From Candidatus Liptonbacteria bacterium (GTDB lineage: Bacteria; Patescibacteriota; Minisyncoccia; UBA6257; 2-01-FULL-56-20): DNA of 37,430 bases. Position 1 is the first letter of the stretch, and the number at the start of each line of letters is the position of its first letter. Position numbers and translations under genes: made by a program. The notes beneath the pieces were generated by a model, which made no database searches, had not been told where the DNA came from, and saw only the letters and a list, made by a program, of their open reading frames with translations. Location of the stretch: positions 1 to 37,430 of the forward strand of contig VGJV01000004.1 of the NCBI GenBank assembly GCA_016867315.1, given 5' to 3'. This document shows positions 32,408-37,430 of this stretch, one piece after another.

Positions 32408-32691
32408 TGGCTCCGGCGGCAGGGATCGAACCTGCGACCATCTCCTTACACTTGTCCCACTGTTACCAATAGGGGTGGACTATATCATTGCCATAATCCA
32501 ATAAAGGATCGTAGGCATCTCGGTATCTAGTCTCTACGGTGCCCCCGTGATCGCGTAAGCGATTTTACGGGGTTCCCACGGTATTGCCCATTGCTGGGTT
32601 CCACCGTTATCCCGAGATTTTTACATCGCACAATTTCTTGTGCAAGCTGCCTTACTGACAGGGAGCCGCTCTACCGCTGAGCTACGCCGGA
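32408..32691 (-). tRNA. tRNA-Asn(GUU) interrupted by a group I intron; CCA encoded
   Basis: Exons TCCGGCGTAGCTCAGCGGTAGAGCGGCTCCCTGT + TAAGGAGATGGTCGCAGGTTCGATCCCTGCCGCCGGAGCCA fold as tRNA with loop CTGTTAA, acceptor TCCGGCG/CGCCGGA. Confidence 0.82.
32449..32657 (-). ncRNA. Group I intron (IC3-like), ~209 nt, no ORF
   Basis: GTAGAGACTAGA...ATATAGTCC (R/S, P7), P3 ATCTCGG/CCGAGAT, P1 CUGU/GCAG with U-G at 5' splice site, terminal G. Confidence 0.85.
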
Positions 32692-32785
32692 ATGCGTCTC
32701 CAGTGTACCGCAGCTTCGGCGATTTTCAAGTACGAGGTCATAGTCATTTGTTATAAGTTATGAGTCATTTCTGTATGATACATAC

Positions 32786-34168
32786 ATGCGTTTCCTCCTC
32801 GTTGCCGTTGGCGCAGGGGCAATAGGAATTACCCTTTCTTATGGGATGGTGTCGCGTCTTGCCGGCCATCCCGCCTCTTTAGGAGAAACCAAAGCCCTTA
32901 TTTCACAAACACTCAAAGGCGCGTTCGAGGGCAAGAAGCCACTTATGGAAATTTCTCTCGCGGATCGGCCCAAGCCTCAATCTGTTTCACTTCCCACAAA
33001 AGAAGAGAAAAAAGTTTCTGCTCCAGTCCCGAAAGTGGAAAAAGCCGCGGTACTCGAGGTTGTTCCAACTTCCACGCCCATAATTTCTTCTACCGCCTCT
33101 TCCGTGCCTGTTCCTCCGCCTACCCCAAAACCAATTCGAACGTGCGATTTTGAAACCAAAGAAGCCTCGCATCTTGTACTTTTGAATGAGCTTGCGTGGA
33201 TGGGAATGCTCCTGCGGGAGGAAGATGAAGGAGGCGGCGCTCAAGCCGAATGGATCGAGCTTAAAAATAATTCTGGTAAAGATTTGTCTCTCGCGGGATG
33301 GAAAATTATAAACAAAACAGGGAAATTCAAAATCGAATTCGAGACCGAAGACCGCCTTTCGGAAGGAACCTTCTTTCTCCTAGAGCGGGGGAATGATGAA
33401 GCAGTCCCTGAAATGGAAGCGGACAAATTATATGCCGGTGTGCTTTCGAATGTTGGGGATTGGCTCCGACTCTTCGATGCGGACTGCAAATTGATTGATG
33501 AAGTAGATGCGGCTCACGGTTGGGCAGGAGGAGAGAATGCCTCGAAGAAAACAATGGAAAGAAGTGCGATCGACTTGAGCTGGCACACGAGTGGGAATGC
33601 GGGAGGTACCCCAAAACGCGATAATTCCGCCGTGTACAACAAAAATACTTCCCTCGCCCTCCTTGCTGCGCCTTCTACCCCGAGTGCCGTTTCTCCTTCC
33701 GCTCCTCTCAATTCCGCGTCTGCTTCCACGACTGCAGGGAAAATAAATATTAACACCGCGAGTGGGGCGGAGCTCGAAAAAATCACGGGCGTAGGTCCCA
33801 CGCTGGCTCAAAAAATAATCGACTATCGCACGCAACACGGTTTGTTCGAGCAGATCGAAGATATTAAAAAAGTGAGTGGCATCGGAGAGGTGACCTTTGA
33901 AAAAATGAAAAGCGAGATTACTGTTGGAGAGGTAAGCCCCTCGTCTTCCGCACCCGCTTCCTCAGTCGCCACCGATAAGATCAATATTAATACGGCAGGG
34001 AAAGAGGAGCTCGAGAAAATTACCGGCGTAGGGGCGACCATCGCGCAGCGTATAATAGACTACCGCACTTTAAACGGGCCTTTCAGCCAAATTGAAGACG
34101 TGAAGAACGTAAAAGGAATCGGAGAGGCCACGTTCGAGAAAATGAAAAATGAAATAAGCGTACAGTAA
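32786..34168 (+). CDS. Lamin-tail-domain protein with two C-terminal ComEA-type HhH domains
   Basis: LTD-like LNELAWMG...AEWIELKNNSGKDLSLAGWKI; two repeats KININTA...LEKITGVG..(A)QxIIDYRT. Confidence 0.88.
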   Translation: MRFLLVAVGAGAIGITLSYGMVSRLAGHPASLGETKALISQTLKGAFEGKKPLMEISLADRPKPQSVSLPTKEEKKVSAPVPKVEKAAVLEVVPTSTPIISSTASSVPVPPPTPKPIRTCDFETKEASHLVLLNELAWMGMLLREEDEGGGAQAEWIELKNNSGKDLSLAGWKIINKTGKFKIEFETEDRLSEGTFFLLERGNDEAVPEMEADKLYAGVLSNVGDWLRLFDADCKLIDEVDAAHGWAGGENASKKTMERSAIDLSWHTSGNAGGTPKRDNSAVYNKNTSLALLAAPSTPSAVSPSAPLNSASASTTAGKININTASGAELEKITGVGPTLAQKIIDYRTQHGLFEQIEDIKKVSGIGEVTFEKMKSEITVGEVSPSSSAPASSVATDKININTAGKEELEKITGVGATIAQRIIDYRTLNGPFSQIEDVKNVKGIGEATFEKMKNEISVQ

Positions 34169-34199
34169 AGAGAAAATAGAAAGTAGAAAGTAGAAGCAT

Positions 34200-34667
34200 A
34201 TGCGTATTGTCGTAATTCTCCATAATATTCGAAGCCTTCATAATGTGGGCTCGATTTTCCGTACCTCAGACGGGGCGGGAGTAGAAAAGATATATTTGAG
34301 CGGGATTACGCCCACGCCGCTGGATCGCTTCGGCCACTATATTAAAGAGGTAGAAAAAGTGGCATTAGGGGCAGAGCGGAGCATGCCATGGGAAAAAATA
34401 TCAAGTACTGCCTCGCTACTACTGAGATTAAAAAAAGAAGGCTGGAAAATTCTAGCGATAGAGCAGGCTAAAAATTCCTTGCTCTATACAAAGAAACCGA
34501 AAAGCAAAAAGATCGCGGTGGTCCTCGGTGCGGAAGTGAAAGGATTGCCCCCCTCAATTCTTAAAGCTGCCGATACAATTTTGGAAATCCCCATGCTTGG
34601 AAAGAAAGAATCCTTGAATGTATCTGTTACTGCTGGAATCATTCTTTTCTCCCTACGGTACAATTAG
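34200..34667 (+). CDS. TrmH/SpoU family RNA 2'-O-methyltransferase
   Basis: LHNIRSLHNVGSIFRTSDGAGVEKIYLSGITPTP, VVLGAEVKGLP, IPMLGKKESLNVSVTAGI. Confidence 0.9.
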   Translation: MRIVVILHNIRSLHNVGSIFRTSDGAGVEKIYLSGITPTPLDRFGHYIKEVEKVALGAERSMPWEKISSTASLLLRLKKEGWKILAIEQAKNSLLYTKKPKSKKIAVVLGAEVKGLPPSILKAADTILEIPMLGKKESLNVSVTAGIILFSLRYN

Positions 34668-34670
34668 AGA

Positions 34671-35138
34671 ATGAAAAGAATGTACTGGATTTTTGTTATA
34701 GTCATTGTCCTCGCCATAGTGCTCGTGAGCGTGTGGTGGATTCGTGGGAAAAACGCTCTCATGGAGCAACATGAACTTCGGGTAGGTAATCGCACATATA
34801 TAGTGGAAATTGCCGATACTATTCCGCTTCGAACCCAGGGCCTCTCCGGCAGAGACAAACTTGAAGAGGGTCACGGAATGCTTTTTGTATTCGGTTCTCT
34901 CGGTGAGCATCCTTTTTGGATGAAAGATATGAAGTTTCCTTTGGATTTCGTATGGATCAATGGGGATCGCGTAGTGGGAACGACGGAACGCGTGCCGGCT
35001 CCTGCTCCAAGCTCTTCAATTCTATCCCTCCCAAACTACCATCCACCGGAACCAATAGACAAAATGCTCGAAATAAACGCGGGCGAAGTAGCAAAGTGGG
35101 GGATACAAGTAGGGGATAAAGTAGAAATCGGGAATTGA
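34671..35138 (+). CDS. DUF192 protein
   Basis: RTQGLSGRDKLEEGHGMLFVF...HPFWMKDMKFPLDFVWI. Confidence 0.9.
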   Translation: MKRMYWIFVIVIVLAIVLVSVWWIRGKNALMEQHELRVGNRTYIVEIADTIPLRTQGLSGRDKLEEGHGMLFVFGSLGEHPFWMKDMKFPLDFVWINGDRVVGTTERVPAPAPSSSILSLPNYHPPEPIDKMLEINAGEVAKWGIQVGDKVEIGN

Positions 35139-35218
35139 GAATTTGGAATTGTGAATTGGGGTTATTCTCAATACTCAATTCACACTTCTCAATTCATCGA
35201 TGTGCTAGAATTGTTTCC

Positions 35219-36253
35219 ATGAGGCTCGCACGTGTTGCTATAAACGGATTTGGACGTATCGGGCGTCTTTTCTTCCGTCAGGCGTTCGAGGCGGAAGGAA
35301 TCGAAATCGTAGCGGTGAATGACTTGGGGGACGTGCCGAACCTCGCCTATCTTTTAAAGTACGACACGGTATATGGGAGATATGAAAAAGAAGTAAAAGC
35401 CGAAGACGGCCCGAATGGCAAAGCGCTGATAGTAGATGGAAAGCGAATTATGGTGTTTCAGGAGAAGGAGCCAGCAAAGTTGCCGTGGAAAGATTTGCAG
35501 ATTGATGTGGCAATTGAATCCACTGGTTTTTTTGAGTCCTATGAAAAAGCCAAGGCACACCTCGTAGCCGGCGCGAAACGCGCGATAATCTCTGCCCCTG
35601 CCAAAGATGCAGATGGCGTAGAGGGGCAAACTGTACTCATTGGCACAAACGGAGGCGGTTTTGAAAAAGTGCTGCTTACCTCCAATGGTTCCTGCACTAC
35701 GAATGCTGCCGCTCCAGTCGTCTCGATTATGAGCGATAACCCCGGGATAAAGAAGGTAGTGTTGAATACCGTGCATGGGTACACCGCGACGCAAAATATT
35801 GTAGATGGGCCGGGGAAGGGAGGGGACTTCCGGCGGGGCCGTGCGGCGGCGCAAAATATTGTGCCCTCGAGTACGGGCGCCGCGATCGCCGTAACTCGGG
35901 CAATTCCTTCGCTTGTAGGGAAGTTCGACGGCATTGCCATGCGCGTACCCGTGCCCACAGGCTCGATTGCAGATATCACGTTTGTGTCGAAGAGAAAAAC
36001 TTCCGTCGAAGAAATCAACAACATCTTCCGGGAAGCCGCAAAGAGTTCCCGTTGGAAGGGAATTATGAAAGTGGTGGAAGAGCAAATCGTTTCTTCGGAT
36101 ATTGTGGGAGAACCCTACGGCGCGATTGTGGATTTGAGTTTCACTAAAGTAATCGACGGCGATCTCGTGAAGGTGCTTAGTTGGTACGACAACGAATGGG
36201 GTTACGTTTCAACCCTCTTAAAACATGTACAAGCTGTCGCCGCACTTGTTTAG
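35219..36253 (+). CDS. gap: Glyceraldehyde-3-phosphate dehydrogenase
   Basis: RVAINGFGRIGRLFFRQAF, SNGSCTTNAAAPV, WYDNEWGYVSTL; start at ATG 35219. Confidence 0.95.
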   Translation: MRLARVAINGFGRIGRLFFRQAFEAEGIEIVAVNDLGDVPNLAYLLKYDTVYGRYEKEVKAEDGPNGKALIVDGKRIMVFQEKEPAKLPWKDLQIDVAIESTGFFESYEKAKAHLVAGAKRAIISAPAKDADGVEGQTVLIGTNGGGFEKVLLTSNGSCTTNAAAPVVSIMSDNPGIKKVVLNTVHGYTATQNIVDGPGKGGDFRRGRAAAQNIVPSSTGAAIAVTRAIPSLVGKFDGIAMRVPVPTGSIADITFVSKRKTSVEEINNIFREAAKSSRWKGIMKVVEEQIVSSDIVGEPYGAIVDLSFTKVIDGDLVKVLSWYDNEWGYVSTLLKHVQAVAALV

Positions 36254-36315
36254 GGATTGCCATAGCCGCGCTTGGCTGATCAATCGCGATACTCAAAAGA
36301 GGTAAAACCTCAATT

Positions 36316-36379
36316 CATCTACTATTTTGCGATCGCTAAGATAGTAGATGTTGACTCATTACTTGATTTTATGTATAGG
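36316..36379 (+). promoter_or_regulatory. Hairpin CATCTACTAT..GCGATCGC..ATAGTAGATG abutting promoter TTGACT-17-TATAGG
   Basis: 10-bp perfect arms 36316-36325/36341-36350; TTGACT 36351-36356, TATAGG 36374-36379. Confidence 0.55.
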
Positions 36380-36480
36380 TTTGGTATCCTAAAGACTGGG
36401 GTTTGAAAAACGTCAGAATCGTTTGTCCTGGAGGATAGGACGAAAAAGACTGACAAAAATAATTATTGGAGGTGCTATGT

Positions 36481-36669
36481 ATGAAGAAGATACCCGTCCA
36501 ATGGCAAGAGGAAGGAAACGGCGAAGTTAAAGTCAAAATTGAAGGAGGAGGTATTATGCTTCCTCGCAACTGGCTAGGAAACCGAGAGAGCAGAACATTT
36601 CTCTTTTTTCGACACAAAAAGACGCCACAATCCCGGGTAATTCTTACCGGGCATCAAATACATCGGTGA
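36481..36669 (+). CDS. Hypothetical 62-aa protein
   Basis: GGAGGT SD 7 nt upstream of ATG; upstream promoter; downstream terminator. Confidence 0.6.
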   Translation: MKKIPVQWQEEGNGEVKVKIEGGGIMLPRNWLGNRESRTFLFFRHKKTPQSRVILTGHQIHR

Positions 36670-36700
36670 AAGCCGACTCCATTGTCCGTCATCGTCGTGG

Positions 36701-36731
36701 CCCGCTCTAGAGCAATCGAAAGCGGGCTTTC
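36701..36731 (+). terminator. Terminator GCCCGCT...AAGCGGGCTTT
   Basis: Stem followed by short T-run. Confidence 0.6.
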
Positions 36732-36787
36732 CATTTGTCATGAGTCATTAGTCTTAGGTCATAAGTTTGTTCTGCTATAATTTCCAT

Positions 36788-37252
36788 ATGGTTATCTACT
36801 TCGGCGCGGATCACAGGGGCTTCCCATTAAAAGAGAAGCTGAAGGCAGCGCTCCAAAGTCAGGGTTATGAAATCGCGGATATGGGGGCGACTGCGCTCGA
36901 TCCCGCGGATGATTACGCTGATTTTGCGGCGGCAGTGGGGAGAAAAGTAAGTTTAGCTGCCGACCAAAGTCGGGGAGTGCTCGTATGCGGTTCTGGGGCG
37001 GGGGTGGACTTCACTGCGAATAAATTTCCACGCGTACGTTCTTTCTTGGGGATCACTCCGGATCAGGTATATGACGCACGGCACGATGATGATGTGAATG
37101 TACTTTGTATCTCGGCAAACGTGATTGATGAGAACACTGCGCAAAAAATGCTCGAAACTTTTTTAGCCACTCCGTTTAAAGGAGAGGAGCGCCATCGTCG
37201 GCGTCTCATGAAGGTGGCGCAGGTAGAAGAGGAAGTAAGGGGGATGCAATAA
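36788..37252 (+). CDS. rpiB: Ribose-5-phosphate isomerase B-like
   Basis: MVIYFGADHRGFPLKEKLK...GVLVCGSGAGVDFTANKFPRVRS; start ATG 36788. Confidence 0.9.
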   Translation: MVIYFGADHRGFPLKEKLKAALQSQGYEIADMGATALDPADDYADFAAAVGRKVSLAADQSRGVLVCGSGAGVDFTANKFPRVRSFLGITPDQVYDARHDDDVNVLCISANVIDENTAQKMLETFLATPFKGEERHRRRLMKVAQVEEEVRGMQ

Positions 37253-37356
37253 ATTAACCTAATTTCTAATTGACCTAATGTCTAACGACTACCCGATTTT
37301 TTAAATTGGTAATTGGGATTTATTTAGATTTTAGAAATTAGTAATTAGAAATTCAC

Positions 37357-37430
37357 ATGCAAATCCTTCCTTCCATAAATTGTGCAGATGTGGAATGCGC
37401 GCGGGAGCATATCGGAGCCCTCCAAGGTAA
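37357..37430 (+). CDS. Start of a truncated CDS, possibly ribulose-phosphate 3-epimerase-like
   Basis: MQILPSINCADVECAREHIGALQG..., runs off window. Confidence 0.4.
   Translation, partial: MQILPSINCADVECAREHIGALQG

Noticed and set aside
32408-32691. tRNA-Asp(GUC) reading from the 5' exon continuing CUGUCA
   Set aside because: C36 belongs to the intron if the 3' exon starts UAAGGAG; joined loop CUGUUAA and the U1-A72 first pair fit Asn(GUU) better
35354-36085. 243-aa minus-strand ORF antisense to gap
   Set aside because: Complete overlap with a well-conserved GAPDH gene

Overview
The gene content and small compact genes look like a chromosomal segment of a Candidate Phyla Radiation (Patescibacteria/Parcubacteria-type) bacterium. 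This is inferred from family recognition only; no search was run. Identifiable genes: a truncated tail-fibre-like surface protein, a hicBA-like module, signal peptidase I-like and S23/four-helix-bundle proteins, four tandem Gly-rich membrane-anchored proteins, a solitary PaaX/Cas2-like regulator, RecG carrying in-frame insertions, two cupredoxins, nrdB and nrdA (R2 is class Ic-like with Phe at the radical-Tyr position), a standalone ATP-cone protein, AI-2E transporter, MscS, guaB, purA, an HD-domain protein, GreA/B, VOC proteins, an LTD+ComEA protein, a TrmH-family methyltransferase, DUF192, gap and rpiB. Non-obvious signals: (1) a tRNA-Asn(GUU) interrupted by a ~209-nt group I intron; (2) RecG with palindromic in-frame repeat elements, one carrying a GxxExxxY (PD-(D/E)XK-like) domain between helicase motifs II and III; (3) a 269-nt strongly folded element between guaB and purA with a 27-bp closing stem and a possible 8-bp kissing loop; (4) two copies of a ~65-nt three-helix RNA-like motif with compensatory changes; (5) 30-bp two-fold symmetric elements (7-4-8-4-7) bracketing the PaaX/Cas2-like gene; (6) a promoter plus inverted repeats plus terminator antisense inside the first surface gene; (7) a truncated Ku N-terminus; (8) recurrent -10/6-7 nt/ATG geometry suggesting leaderless transcripts; (9) several classes of degenerate low-complexity intergenic repeats.
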